Positions 8,084 to 16,663 of a stretch of DNA of 64,000 nt are shown piece by piece. The position numbers were made by a program, and so were the translations under genes. The stretch is from Rothia sp. (in: high G+C Gram-positive bacteria). GTDB lineage: Bacteria > Actinomycetota > Actinomycetes > Actinomycetales > Micrococcaceae. The stretch covers positions 372,001-436,000 of the forward strand of contig JAUMWB010000001.1 in NCBI GenBank assembly GCA_030529845.1, read 5' to 3'. Positions within the stretch are counted from its first letter, which is position 1, and every line of letters starts with the position of its first letter. Under the pieces are notes generated by a model that was not told where the DNA came from, ran no database searches, and saw only the letters and a program-made list of their open reading frames with translations.

Positions 8084-9211
8084 TTAGAGTTCAGCGTCAG
8101 CTTCAGCCTCTTTCTTGTTCTGGGCACTTTCTTGCAGGCCCGACGCTGTACGTAGCGGGGGAGTCTTGAAGAAGAGGGCCAGAACAAAGGCAAGCAGGGT
8201 GGTGGAGAAAGCGACCTGGTAAACCGACAGGGTTGAAGTGTTGAAGCCAACCATGAAGGGGCGGGTCAGCCGAGAATCTGCCCCGGTGAGGTAGGAAGTA
8301 TCTGAGGTTGAAGCCCCAGCCCCCTCACCTTCGGTCGAGGTCGAAGAAATCTGTTCTGCCAGGGTGGGGGAGTTGATCGACCCAGTAGGAGCGATGCGCG
8401 TCATCAGCCCAGTCAACAACCAGGGTTCCATCCTGTACCGAGGCATGGGCCTGATCAGCTGCGGCTACCAGGGCAGCATCGCCACCGGCTGCGCGAGCCT
8501 GCTCACTGATGACTGAAAGCTCAGATGCAATAGAAGCCTGATGTTGCCCGGCATGGCTGAGAAAAGAATCGATAGGAGCACGGCAGTACCCATGGTGCCG
8601 CCAATCTGACGGAAGAAAGTGGAAGCGGAGGAAGCGACACCCATGTAGGTGGGAGCGACGGCGTTCTGGGCAGCGAGTGTCAGGGACTGCATGAGCTGAC
8701 CCAGTCCCAGGCCCATAATGAACATACCGATCATGAGGAACCAGAAGGTGCGGTCAGCCGTCATAAAAGTGAGGTAGAAGTAGGCCACGACCATGAGGGC
8801 AGTGCCCAGGACGGGGAAGATACGGTACTTGCCGGTACTAGCCACCAATCGCTCCGATACGATAGAGGCGATCATGATGCCTGCCATCATGGGCAGGGTG
8901 GCGGACGTCCAGCCCCATTCACGGCCCTGTTCGGCAACCAGTAGAAGGGGAACTAGGGCTACTACAACGCTGGTGGCACCCCACCAGCCGACTCGGGGCT
9001 TGTGGGTCAGGTCGGTGACCCAGGCCTGCTGTTCTAGGCCGTGGAGGTCGTCGCCAATCGTCCTGATAGCTGTAGAGACGATGGTTTGATCAAGAGATGA
9101 GAGGAACATGCCTGCCATCAGACCTACGATCACCAGCATGATTTGCCGGTGGGTTATCAGAGGTTGGTCTGGGGTGGCTATCTGCTCCGCTGAATTTGTT
9201 GTTGTAGACAT
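8084..9211 (-). pseudogene. Decayed DHA2-type (14-TMS) MFS drug transporter
   Basis: The 5' part encodes a normal DHA2 start (LVIVGLMAGMFLSSLDQTIV, then AIRTIGDDLHGLEQQAWVT) but jumps in frame to a segment typical of a later transmembrane helix (PRVGWWGATSVVVALVPLLL), and again after EQGREWGW to LPMMAGIMIAS. Several helices are therefore missing. The frame then shifts near 8560, giving a stop at 8465. A second frame carries ASIASELSVISEQ, and the original frame resumes by 8300 with DTSYLTGADSRL, RPFMVGFNTSTLSVYQVAF and a last helix. Full-length relatives have about 500 residues. Two in-frame deletions plus two frame changes make a working pump very unlikely. The start ATG has aaagg 7 bases upstream. 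Confidence 0.85.
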
Positions 9212-9596
9212 AGCGAACCTTTAGGTCAGGAGTTGGGTGGGGGTTCGCTCAGTTTTACTTGGTCTATGGTACGCGGACGCCTGAGGCGGGCCGGTGCATA
9301 GTCTTGGGTTTGCAAACATAGCAAGTTTATGTGCAGTTCTGCAAAAATGTTGCTAGATGGTGAGTCTTCTGCGCCATAGTGAGGAGGCTTGCTTTATGAA
9401 GTAATGCTGGGGGTACTTGTGACCTTTCACAAAGGGTCATTCTGAACATATTTGGGTTTGTGGGGTTTTGTGAGTAAAGGTCAGTAAAACCCCAAATAAA
9501 AAGCAGATAAACCCACATAAAAGCGTATTTTTTCTGGCATACTTGAGATGTAACGAACGCAAACAAACCCACAGCATCTGCTGAAAGGAACCTCCC
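9212..9596. promoter_or_regulatory. Intergenic region upstream of ldh with several inverted repeats
   Basis: This 385-base stretch holds no gene. It contains the palindrome gtttgcaaac (9308-9317). It also has tgaccttt/aagggtca around caca (9420-9439), which includes TTGTGA-N4-TCACAA. The repeat tggggtttt (9461-9469) faces aaaacccca (9486-9494). A tgggttt motif is at 9453, with its complement aaaccca at about 9508 and 9565. These look like operators for ldh or the divergent transporter remnant; no regulator can be named. A Shine-Dalgarno gaaagga precedes ldh by 8 bases. Confidence 0.5.
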
Positions 9597-10559
9597 ATGG
9601 CTCTCGAAAAGAAGAACACCAAGCTCGGCGTTATTGGCGCAGGTGGTGTTGGTTCAGCAACCGCCTATGCAGCAACCCTACGCGGTGCTGCTGATGAAAT
9701 CGTTATCTACGACATCGCCGGTGAACGAGCAGAGGCAGAGGGCCTCGACATCGCCCACGGCACCATGTTCGCCCACGAAGCCCAGGTCTCAGGTAGCGGC
9801 GACGTGGAAATCTTGCGCGACTCAGACCTGATTATCGTGACCGCAGGTGCCCGCCAGAAGCCCGGCCAGCCCCGCCTCGAACTAGCAGAAGCAAACGTCA
9901 ACATCTTCAAGTCCATGCTGCCCAAGGTCATGGAGGTTGCCCCCAATGCCATCCTCATGATTGTCACCAACCCCTGCGACGTCCTCGCCGTTGTAGCCCA
10001 GAAGATCACCGGCCTGCCCACCGAGCGCTGCTTTGCCTCCGGTACTGTGCTTGACTCATCCCGCCTGCGCTGGCTCATTGCCGAAAAGGCCGGTGTCTCC
10101 ATCAAGTCAGTACACGCCAACATCGTAGGCGAGCACGGCGACTCAGAGTTCCCCGTTTGGTCAGCAGCCAACATCGGTATGGTCCCCCTTGACGAGTGGA
10201 CCAACGAAGAAGGCGAAAAGGTCTTCACCGAAGAGGTCAAGGCAGAACTAGCTGAAGAAGCCATGCGCGCAGCCTACAAGGTGATCGAAGGCAAGGGCTC
10301 AACCAACTACGCCATCGGTATCTCAGCGACCCGCATCGCAGAGGCCATCCTGCACGGCCAGGACGCCGTCCTCAATGTTGCCACCCAGGTACGCGGCCGC
10401 TACGGCATCGAGGGTGAAGCAGCTCTCTCCCTGCCCTCCGTTGTCTCACGTGACGGCGTCAAGCGCGTACTTGACGTACCCATGACCGACGAGGAAATCA
10501 AGCGTCTGCGCGCCTCAGCCAACGCTATTAACTCCTCACTGGCAACCCTGGGCTTCTAA
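9597..10559 (+). CDS. ldh: L-lactate dehydrogenase
   Basis: A 320-residue NAD-dependent enzyme interconverting pyruvate and L-lactate. The Rossmann motif GAGGVGS is at 14-20, with Asp39 for the NAD ribose. The mobile active-site loop GARQKPGQPRLEL is at 84-96. The catalytic set is Asp153 and Arg156 in LDSSRLR and His180 in GEHGDSEFPVWS. The GEHGDSEFPVWS signature favours lactate over malate dehydrogenase. Codons are strongly C-ending, which suggests high expression. The ATG follows gaaagga by 8 bases. The gene is monocistronic, with an unusually repeat-rich upstream region and an 18-bp hairpin downstream. Confidence 0.95.
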   Translation: MALEKKNTKLGVIGAGGVGSATAYAATLRGAADEIVIYDIAGERAEAEGLDIAHGTMFAHEAQVSGSGDVEILRDSDLIIVTAGARQKPGQPRLELAEANVNIFKSMLPKVMEVAPNAILMIVTNPCDVLAVVAQKITGLPTERCFASGTVLDSSRLRWLIAEKAGVSIKSVHANIVGEHGDSEFPVWSAANIGMVPLDEWTNEEGEKVFTEEVKAELAEEAMRAAYKVIEGKGSTNYAIGISATRIAEAILHGQDAVLNVATQVRGRYGIEGEAALSLPSVVSRDGVKRVLDVPMTDEEIKRLRASANAINSSLATLGF

Positions 10560-10599
10560 AACCTAGGTTGGTCTAGCCCCTACGGCAGGTATACCCAAC

Positions 10600-10641
10600 A
10601 GCGGTGCCGCCCCACTCATCTGCGAGTGGGGCGGCACCGCT
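10600..10641 (+). terminator. Hairpin terminator after ldh
   Basis: A perfect 18-bp stem (10600-10617 with 10624-10641) with a 6-base loop. The following sequence is only moderately T-rich, so termination may be partial. Confidence 0.65.
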
Positions 10642-10710
10642 CCTATGATTTACCTAATTTTCACCGCGCGGTATTTCCCACCCACTACGAAAGGGAGTAA
10701 CGTCTACTGT

Positions 10711-11007
10711 ATGAGTAATAACCCTCGTGCCGAACTGGCTCACCTGACCGCCGCCCTCGAAGAGCACCTCAACGCTATTATCAATAGCCGCGGTGAACAT
10801 GACGCCGCCGTCGATAACACCTACGTAGCAATCGCCAATGCTTTCGAACGCTACGAAGAAGCCCTGTTCGATGCCTACGAAGAGGTCACCCCTCTCGAAG
10901 TTTTCATCGAAGACGAAGACGATGACGATTTTGACTACGACTTCGATGAAGAAGACGACGAGGACGATGACGAGGTGGAGTACTACCTCGATGAAGAGCA
11001 GAAGTAG
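10711..11007 (+). CDS. Small protein with long Asp/Glu-rich tail, function unknown
   Basis: A 98-residue protein. Residues 1-60 are predicted helical ([16 protein letters not shown], then [17 protein letters not shown]). The rest is an extreme acidic tail, with about 25 Asp or Glu among the last 35 residues. Similar small proteins occur in Arthrobacter relatives, sometimes labelled primosomal, but I cannot support that name. A longer frame from 10645 exists, but ATG 10711 is preferred because the helix starts there and aagggag lies 13 bases upstream. The spacing is long, so the start is uncertain. A terminator lies 31 bases downstream. Confidence 0.7.
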   Translation: MSNNPRAELAHLTAALEEHLNAIINSRGEHDAAVDNTYVAIANAFERYEEALFDAYEEVTPLEVFIEDEDDDDFDYDFDEEDDEDDDEVEYYLDEEQK

Positions 11008-11038
11008 ACGACTTTTCTAGCGTTTACCTGTTATTCCA

Positions 11039-11074
11039 AGCACAGCACCGCGAGCGGTGCTGTGCTTTTTCTTT
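11039..11074 (+). terminator. Terminator before uppP
   Basis: A perfect 12-bp stem (11039-11050 with 11055-11066), loop cgag, then ttttt and ttt. It overlaps the TTG that would be the longest uppP start. Confidence 0.8.
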
Positions 11075-11096
11075 GACTCGCGTAGAGTTTTCTGCT

Positions 11097-11927
11097 GTGG
11101 AATGGATACAAGCAATCATCCTGGGTCTCGTCCAGGGTTTAACTGAGTTTTTGCCGATCTCGTCATCGGGTCATATCCGTATCGTGGGTCAGTTCTTGCC
11201 AAATGGCGAAGACCCCGGCGCGGCTTTCACCGCTATTACCCAGCTGGGTACTGAAGCGGCTGTTTTGGTCTTCTTCTGGAAGGACATCGTTCGAATCATC
11301 AAGAACTGGTTCGGTTCTTTGGTGGGCAAGGTTGATAAGAAGGACCCGGACGCCCGCATGGGCTGGTTCATCATCATCGGCTCCCTGCCAATCGGTATTC
11401 TGGGGCTCCTGCTGGAAGATTACATCGATTCAACCTTCCGCAGCCTCTGGATTACTGCGACCATGCTCATTGTTTTCGCAATCTTCCTGGGTATTGCAGA
11501 CCGTGTTGGTCGTGAGCAGCGGGAGCTCAAGGATCTGAGCGTCAAGCACGGTATCTTGTACGGTTTCGCGCAGGCGCTTGCTCTGGTGCCCGGCGTGTCC
11601 CGCTCCGGCGGTACCATCATGGCCGGTCTGCTCATGGGCTACACCCGCGAAGCAGCAGCCCGTTACTCCTTCCTGCTGGCAATTCCCGCGGTCTTCGCCT
11701 CGGGTCTCTATAAGCTGGCAGGGAGCATCTCTGAGGGCTTCACCGGCTACTACGGCTTTGGTTCGACCATGGTTGCCACCCTGGTTGCATTTGTGGTCGG
11801 CTACCTGATTATTGGCTGGTTCCTCAAGTACGTTTCCAACAAGAGCTACAGCATCTTCGTCTGGTACCGTATCGCCCTGGGTCTGGCCCTGTACATCCTG
11901 CTGGGCACCGGCGTCCTCGCCGCCTAG
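11097..11927 (+). CDS. uppP: Undecaprenyl-diphosphatase (BacA/UppP)
   Basis: A 276-residue integral membrane enzyme that dephosphorylates undecaprenyl diphosphate to recycle the peptidoglycan carrier lipid; the family also confers bacitracin tolerance. The conserved motif [19 protein letters not shown] lies near the N-terminus, and [10 protein letters not shown] forms the second catalytic motif. About eight membrane segments follow the family layout. A TTG at 11073 gives eight more residues but lies in the preceding terminator's T run; GTG 11097, giving [10 protein letters not shown], matches typical family starts. UppS near 48 kb makes the substrate lipid. Confidence 0.93.
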   Translation: MEWIQAIILGLVQGLTEFLPISSSGHIRIVGQFLPNGEDPGAAFTAITQLGTEAAVLVFFWKDIVRIIKNWFGSLVGKVDKKDPDARMGWFIIIGSLPIGILGLLLEDYIDSTFRSLWITATMLIVFAIFLGIADRVGREQRELKDLSVKHGILYGFAQALALVPGVSRSGGTIMAGLLMGYTREAAARYSFLLAIPAVFASGLYKLAGSISEGFTGYYGFGSTMVATLVAFVVGYLIIGWFLKYVSNKSYSIFVWYRIALGLALYILLGTGVLAA

Positions 11928-11942
11928 ACCTGTCTCACTTTT

Positions 11943-11982
11943 TACCCGCCTGGAAATACCTTTCTGGGCGGGTATTGTTTTA
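11943..11982 (+). terminator. Hairpin after uppP
   Basis: The arm tacccgcc (11943-11950) pairs with ggcgggta (11967-11974), followed by ttgtttt. A moderate intrinsic terminator between uppP and mshC. Confidence 0.65.
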
Positions 11983-12045
11983 GGAAGAGAAAGTTCCGCC
12001 CGGGTTGCCCCGGAGCAGGCACATAGCAACTATCGAGAGGTTTTC

Positions 12046-13350
12046 ATGCGAGCTTGGGACCAGCCCACCATTCCGTCACTTCCAGGGCAGGCACCCCTGC
12101 CTACCATCTATGACACCGCAGCAGAGGGCCGACTAACCCTAGAACGCGAGGGCCGTGCAGGGCTCTACGTCTGCGGTATTACCCCCTATGACGCCACCCA
12201 CATGGGCCACGCATCCACCTACGTAGCCTTTGATGTGCTGAACCGGGCTTGGAGAGATGCCGGGGTTGACGTTACTTTCGTGCAGAACGTTACTGACGTT
12301 GATGACCCCCTGCTTGAGCGTGCTGAAGCGACCGGTGTGGACTGGCGTCAGCTGGCAGAGGAACAGACAGAACTCTTCCGTACCGATATGGTGGCCCTGA
12401 ACGTTATTGCCCCCGACCATTATGTCAGCGTTGTTGACTCAGTGCCTTCAGTAGTAACGGCAGTGCAGAAGCTGCTGAGCGAGGGCATCGCCTACCGGGT
12501 GCCGGGGTTCACCGATGAGCAGGGTGTCGCCCAGCCCGATGGTGATATCTATTTTGATATTGAAGAAGCCCAGAAGCTGGGGCAGGATCGCGAGGGCGGC
12601 TGGTCCCTGGGCCAGGTAGCCCACTACAGCCTGGAGGAAATGCTGACTATCTTTGGCGAGCGCGGTGGCGATCCTAAGCGCCCCGGAAAGCGCAATGCCC
12701 TGGACCCCCTGCTCTGGCGGGTTGAACGCCCCGGTGAGCCTGCCTGGGAGGCAGGGGAGCTAGGACGCGGCCGCCCCGGCTGGCACATCGAATGCAGCGT
12801 GATTTCAAGTGAGTTCCTGGGCGCACCCTTCTCGGTGCAGGGCGGTGGGTCTGACCTGATCTTCCCCCACCACGATCTGGGTTCTAGCCACTCCTTTGCC
12901 CTCAACGGCCAACCTATGGCCCGTCACTATATGCACACCGGTATGGTGGGCCTGGATGGGGAGAAGATGAGCAAGTCCCTGGGCAACCTGGTACTGGTCT
13001 CCAAACTGCGGGCCGCCGGTGTGGAGCCGGCCGCTATCCGTCTGGCTATTATGGATAACCACTATCGTACCGACTGGTTCTGGCAGGAAGACCTGCTGGC
13101 CAAAGCCCAGGGTCGCCTGGAGCTTTACCGCTCTGCTGCGGCAGCTGCTGAGGGAGAAGCCGATGAAGCGGCACTAGCCCTGCTCAAAACCGTCCGTCAG
13201 CACCTGGCTGATGATCTCAACACCCCGGCAGCCCTGGTCGCACTCGACCAGTGGGCCCTATCAACCCTAGATAGGGGCGGGGCCGGTGGCCAGCTGGTAG
13301 CAGACCTGCTCATGGCTCGCCTGGGTATTGACCTGGCAGCTGCTGCCTAG
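12046..13350 (+). CDS. mshC: Cysteine:GlcN-Ins ligase (mycothiol biosynthesis)
   Basis: A 434-residue class I aminoacyl-tRNA-synthetase-like enzyme that joins L-cysteine to glucosaminyl-inositol, the penultimate step of mycothiol synthesis. The zinc and HIGH-like region reads YVCGITPYDATHMGHAS (Cys43, HMGHA 52-56). WHIECSVIS and FPHH carry further zinc ligands. The KMSKS loop is at 307-311. It is assigned to MshC rather than CysS because it is shorter and lacks the C-terminal tRNA anticodon domain, and because of its actinobacterial context. ATG 12046 has gagagg 5 bases upstream; the frame continues upstream into uppP without a start signal. The stop shares CTAG with the convergent PAC2 gene. 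Confidence 0.92.
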   Translation: MRAWDQPTIPSLPGQAPLPTIYDTAAEGRLTLEREGRAGLYVCGITPYDATHMGHASTYVAFDVLNRAWRDAGVDVTFVQNVTDVDDPLLERAEATGVDWRQLAEEQTELFRTDMVALNVIAPDHYVSVVDSVPSVVTAVQKLLSEGIAYRVPGFTDEQGVAQPDGDIYFDIEEAQKLGQDREGGWSLGQVAHYSLEEMLTIFGERGGDPKRPGKRNALDPLLWRVERPGEPAWEAGELGRGRPGWHIECSVISSEFLGAPFSVQGGGSDLIFPHHDLGSSHSFALNGQPMARHYMHTGMVGLDGEKMSKSLGNLVLVSKLRAAGVEPAAIRLAIMDNHYRTDWFWQEDLLAKAQGRLELYRSAAAAAEGEADEAALALLKTVRQHLADDLNTPAALVALDQWALSTLDRGGAGGQLVADLLMARLGIDLAAAA

Positions 13351-14237
13351 TTGTCGTCCTGGTCCTTGAGGAATTCCTCGAACTGGGCCGCAATATCTAT
13401 TTGGCTGAGGTCAGCGATATCGTCGTTGGCCTCAGCTATTGATTCTAGGGTGCGCACGTAGCCGGCTAGCTCGGGTTCGTCCTCTATGAGGGCATCTGCC
13501 TGGTGGTTCCAGCTGGCGATGTCGTCGGCGCTGCGTTCTAGGGGCATGGGGAAACCCAGAATGGCTTCAAGGGCTGAGAGCAGGGTGAAGGTCGCCTTGG
13601 GGTGGGGAGGTTCTGGCAGGTAGTGGGGTATAGATACCCACAGTGAGAGAGCCGGTATCTGGGCTTGCCCACATTCGTACGCTAAGACCCCGATCAGGCC
13701 GGTGGGGCCCTGGTAGCTGTTGGCTGCCACACCCTCAAGGGTGAGGACGCTGGTGGTGTAGCTGGTGACGCTCAGCGGCAGGGGCCGGGTGTGGGGGACC
13801 TCGTCGAGCAGGGCACCGCAGAAGACCACCAGGTCAACCTGTTCTCTGGCAACTAGGTCTTTGAAGCGGTCGCAGTAGGTCTGCCAGTTCATTGAGGGCT
13901 CGGGCCCTGAGAGGGTGAGTAGGCGGACGCCCGCAGTGGTCTGTGCTTGGGTGAAGACGGTATCGGGCCAGGTGATACGCTGGGTGCCGTCCTCATCAAT
14001 GGTGAGGTGGGGGCGGGTTTCGGTGTAGTTGTAGCAGCCGCTCACGTCGAACCCAGGAGCTGGCTGGGTGGGGTAGTGCTCCCAGAGCGCACGGAAGGCT
14101 TCTATGACGGCGTCACCGGCGTCATTCCACCCTGTGAAACCGACCAGGAGCACGGTGGGGGTGTGTGCCGGTAGGGTGGAGGTGCTTGCGAAATGGTTGA
14201 GAGCGTTGAGGGGGAGGGGCTGATTAATCACCCCCAT
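13347..14237 (-). CDS. PAC2 family protein
   Basis: A 296-residue member of the PAC2 family, named after eukaryotic proteasome assembly chaperone 2. Matching features are TPTVLLVGFTGWNDAGDA near residue 28, a central VDLVVFCGALLDEVPHTRPL, and the PTGLIGVLAYECGQAQIPAL loop that resembles the family's conserved Gly-rich segment. The acidic C-terminus is common in actinobacterial members. In bacteria the function is unproven. It lies less than 3 kb from the pupylation genes, whose 20S proteasome partner is absent. The ATG sits close behind ggggtagg; GTG two codons later is an alternative start. Its stop overlaps the mshC stop. Confidence 0.85.
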   Translation of the reverse strand: MGVINQPLPLNALNHFASTSTLPAHTPTVLLVGFTGWNDAGDAVIEAFRALWEHYPTQPAPGFDVSGCYNYTETRPHLTIDEDGTQRITWPDTVFTQAQTTAGVRLLTLSGPEPSMNWQTYCDRFKDLVAREQVDLVVFCGALLDEVPHTRPLPLSVTSYTTSVLTLEGVAANSYQGPTGLIGVLAYECGQAQIPALSLWVSIPHYLPEPPHPKATFTLLSALEAILGFPMPLERSADDIASWNHQADALIEDEPELAGYVRTLESIAEANDDIADLSQIDIAAQFEEFLKDQDDN

Positions 14238-14329
14238 ATCCTACCCCTGATAGGCCATAACCTCTACAGGCAATAGACTAAAGACTTCGGGGAGAACCCC
14301 CGGTAGCATAGTATTCAGGAGGTAAAGGT

Positions 14330-15475
14330 ATGGGCTCCCACTCGGGGCTTCGAATCGGTTCTTTTGCGGGGGCGCCGATTTACCTGCGGCTGTCCTGGTT
14401 CCCGCTGATGGCTCTTGTGGTTGTGGGTTACGGTATGAACCTGGCTTCATGGCGGTCTTTGACCGATGTGCAGGGCTACCTTGCGGCCGGGGTTGTTGCG
14501 GGCACGCTTGCTCTGGGTGTTTTCGCCCACGAACTTGCCCACGCAGCTGTGGGTAAAGCGAGAGGGCTTCGTATCTCGTCGATTTCCCTGAATATGTGGG
14601 GCGGCCAGACCAAGATGCAGACTTCTTCTGCTGCTAGCTCTCTACTGGTTTCACTAGCTGGCCCCCTGGTCAACTTTGCGGTAGCGGCCCTGTGCCAGGT
14701 GGTGTGGCTAGCTACCGGGTCAGCTGATTTTTTCGGCTTCGCTCTTGCTGCCCAGGTCAACCTTGCCATCGGTATTTTCAACCTGATACCGGCCTTCCCT
14801 CTTGATGGTGGCTATGCCCTTGAGGCGCTGATTTTTCTTCTTGTAGGGCGTAGGTCGGTTGCCACAAGGGTTACCGCTTACACCGGTCTTCTGCTCCTGG
14901 CCCTCTTAGCCAGCGCCCTGCTCTTTACCGGCCTGTGGCGATCCCTGTGGGCCCTGCTGGTGGCAGCTGCTCTCGGCTTCTACCTCTGGAGCGGCACCAA
15001 TCTCACTCTCAGGCAACTAGCCCAGGACTCCGACCCTCACCACCCGCTGAGGGCTAGCTCACTGATGGCCCCAGCTCAGCTGGCTGAACCCACCAGCACC
15101 ATCGGTGGGGCACTGGGACGCTGGGACGGTACCTCCCACCTCTTGCTCGTTGAGCAGGAGGGGGCGGACGTTCGTCCCCTATCTGTTGTAGACCCCACCA
15201 CCCTGGCTGCCTCCCTGGCTTCCTTAGACCAGCAGCCTCTTGCAGCTATCGCCCAGCCACTTGCCGCCCGCACCCTGCCGGTCACCGCCGGTTCAATCGA
15301 TACTTTCGATGAGTACAGCGGGTTTGCCCACTACCGCCTGCCGGATAAGCAGCAGGGCCAAGAACTGACCTGGGTGGTAGTGGACGGTGCAACCCCGGTC
15401 GGTGTGGTGAGTTCCCAGGCCATCACCCGGGCGGTGCTGACGACCGTGGGCGCTGGCACGTCTTCATCTAAATGA
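14330..15475 (+). CDS. Site-2-type membrane metalloprotease (M50)
   Basis: A 381-residue protein with about six membrane segments. The zinc motif HELAH is at 67-71 inside a membrane helix, and NLIPAFPLDGG at 151-161 provides the distal Asp159 ligand. Such proteases cut transmembrane substrates, often anti-sigma factors. The last 150 residues are soluble and resemble a degenerate CBS-domain pair, as in the Rip3/SpoIVFB-like subgroup. Aggagg lies 7 bases before the ATG. It is the first gene of the block leading into trmI and the pupylation genes, as in many Actinomycetota. Confidence 0.9.
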   Translation: MGSHSGLRIGSFAGAPIYLRLSWFPLMALVVVGYGMNLASWRSLTDVQGYLAAGVVAGTLALGVFAHELAHAAVGKARGLRISSISLNMWGGQTKMQTSSAASSLLVSLAGPLVNFAVAALCQVVWLATGSADFFGFALAAQVNLAIGIFNLIPAFPLDGGYALEALIFLLVGRRSVATRVTAYTGLLLLALLASALLFTGLWRSLWALLVAAALGFYLWSGTNLTLRQLAQDSDPHHPLRASSLMAPAQLAEPTSTIGGALGRWDGTSHLLLVEQEGADVRPLSVVDPTTLAASLASLDQQPLAAIAQPLAARTLPVTAGSIDTFDEYSGFAHYRLPDKQQGQELTWVVVDGATPVGVVSSQAITRAVLTTVGAGTSSSK

Positions 15476-15540
15476 CCCCACCGCGCTTTTCTGAGACAAT
15501 AGAAGAAACTAGACCAAAAACGAAAGAGAAATCTGACCTT

Positions 15541-16575
15541 ATGAGCACCCCTACCGGTAGCGTCAACCGTCGCGGCCCCTTCCGACCGGGCGAGCGCGTC
15601 CAGCTAACCGACGAGCGCGGACGCATGACCACCATTACCCTGGCTGAAGGCGGGGAGTACCACTCCCACCGCGGTTTCTTTAAGCACAGTGAGCTCATCG
15701 GTAACGTTGAGGGCACGGTTATTGAGAACTCTGAGGGGTTCAAGTTCCAGGCCCTGCGCCCGCTGTATAAGGACTTTGTTCTGTCTATGCCCCGTGGCGC
15801 TGCGGTGGTTTACCCCAAGGACGCCGGTCAGATTGTGGCCATGGCCGATATCTTCCCCGGTGCCCGCGTGATTGAGGCCGGTGTCGGTTCCGGCGCCCTG
15901 TCTATCGCCCTGCTGCGCGCTGTGGGCGACGGCGGCCACCTGCGTTCTTTTGAGCGCCGTGAGGAGTTTGCCGACATTGCCCGGGGCAATATTGAAACTT
16001 TCTTTGGTGGAGAACACCCCGCCTGGTCCCTGACCCTGGGCGATTTGGCTGAGGCCCTGGGCGAGGTAGAGGAGCCCGGTTCTGTAGATCGAGCTGTTCT
16101 CGATATGCTGGCCCCCTGGGAGTGCCTGGATGCCGTAGCTACTGCCCTGGCACCCGGTGGCGTCATTATCTGCTACGTTGCAACTGTCACCCAGCTGTCC
16201 CGTGTGGCCGAAGCCCTGCGAGCTGATGGCCGATTCACCGAGCCTGAGTCCCACGAGACCATGGTGCGCGGCTGGCACGTAGAAGGCTTGGCAGTACGCC
16301 CTGATCACCGCATGGTTGCCCACACCGGCTTCCTAATTACCGCCCGTCGTCTGGCCGATGGGGCGGAGCGTCTGGCCCCTAAGCGTCGTGCATCCAAGAC
16401 CGATTTCTCAGAAGAGGATCTCAACGCCTGGACTCCTGCAGCCCTGGGTGAGCGTAACGTCTCTGACCGCAAGCTGCGCCGGGCAGGCCGAGATGCCCTG
16501 AACCTGGCTGAGAAGGCAGCTTCAGCAGCCCAGAAGGCTGAGGTATTGCAGACTGACCAGGATTCCGAAAACTAA
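15541..16575 (+). CDS. trmI: tRNA (adenine-58-N1)-methyltransferase
   Basis: A 344-residue SAM-dependent enzyme forming m1A58 in the T loop of tRNAs. An N-terminal beta domain (RRGPFRPGERVQLTDERGR) is followed by a Rossmann methyltransferase fold with SAM motif VIEAGVGSGALS at 110-121 and the catalytic-site strand DRAVLDMLAPWE. The frame is open to an ATG at 15472 that overlaps the M50 stop as ATGA, adding 23 unconserved residues. ATG 15541 is preferred because homologues begin just before RRGPF. Coupled translation from 15472 cannot be excluded. It is conserved just upstream of arc across Actinomycetota. Confidence 0.9.
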   Translation: MSTPTGSVNRRGPFRPGERVQLTDERGRMTTITLAEGGEYHSHRGFFKHSELIGNVEGTVIENSEGFKFQALRPLYKDFVLSMPRGAAVVYPKDAGQIVAMADIFPGARVIEAGVGSGALSIALLRAVGDGGHLRSFERREEFADIARGNIETFFGGEHPAWSLTLGDLAEALGEVEEPGSVDRAVLDMLAPWECLDAVATALAPGGVIICYVATVTQLSRVAEALRADGRFTEPESHETMVRGWHVEGLAVRPDHRMVAHTGFLITARRLADGAERLAPKRRASKTDFSEEDLNAWTPAALGERNVSDRKLRRAGRDALNLAEKAASAAQKAEVLQTDQDSEN

Positions 16576-16589
16576 AACCCCCATGACGG

Positions 16590-16623
16590 CCCCGCTACCC
16601 GAGTTTTGGGGTGGCGGGGTTTT
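16590..16623 (+). terminator. Terminator between trmI and arc
   Basis: An 11-bp stem with one G-U pair (16590-16600 with 16609-16619), then tttt. The arc-dop-pup-pafA genes probably have their own promoter or depend on read-through. Confidence 0.7.
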
Positions 16624-16663
16624 GACTCACCGGTGAGTCTTACCAGAAGGAAGTGCCTCCAGC

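Noticed and set aside
9416..9433. Rex or CRP/GlxR operator upstream of ldh
   Set aside because: TTGTGA-N4-TCACAA has a 4-base spacer, whereas both families need 6, so I do not name a regulator.
11812..12045. N-terminal extension of mshC into uppP
   Set aside because: The extra residues read the uppP gene in another frame; the ATG at 12046 has a good ribosome site and matches the family start.
15604..16323. 239-codon minus-strand frame opposite trmI
   Set aside because: Antisense to a conserved methyltransferase, with no start signal.
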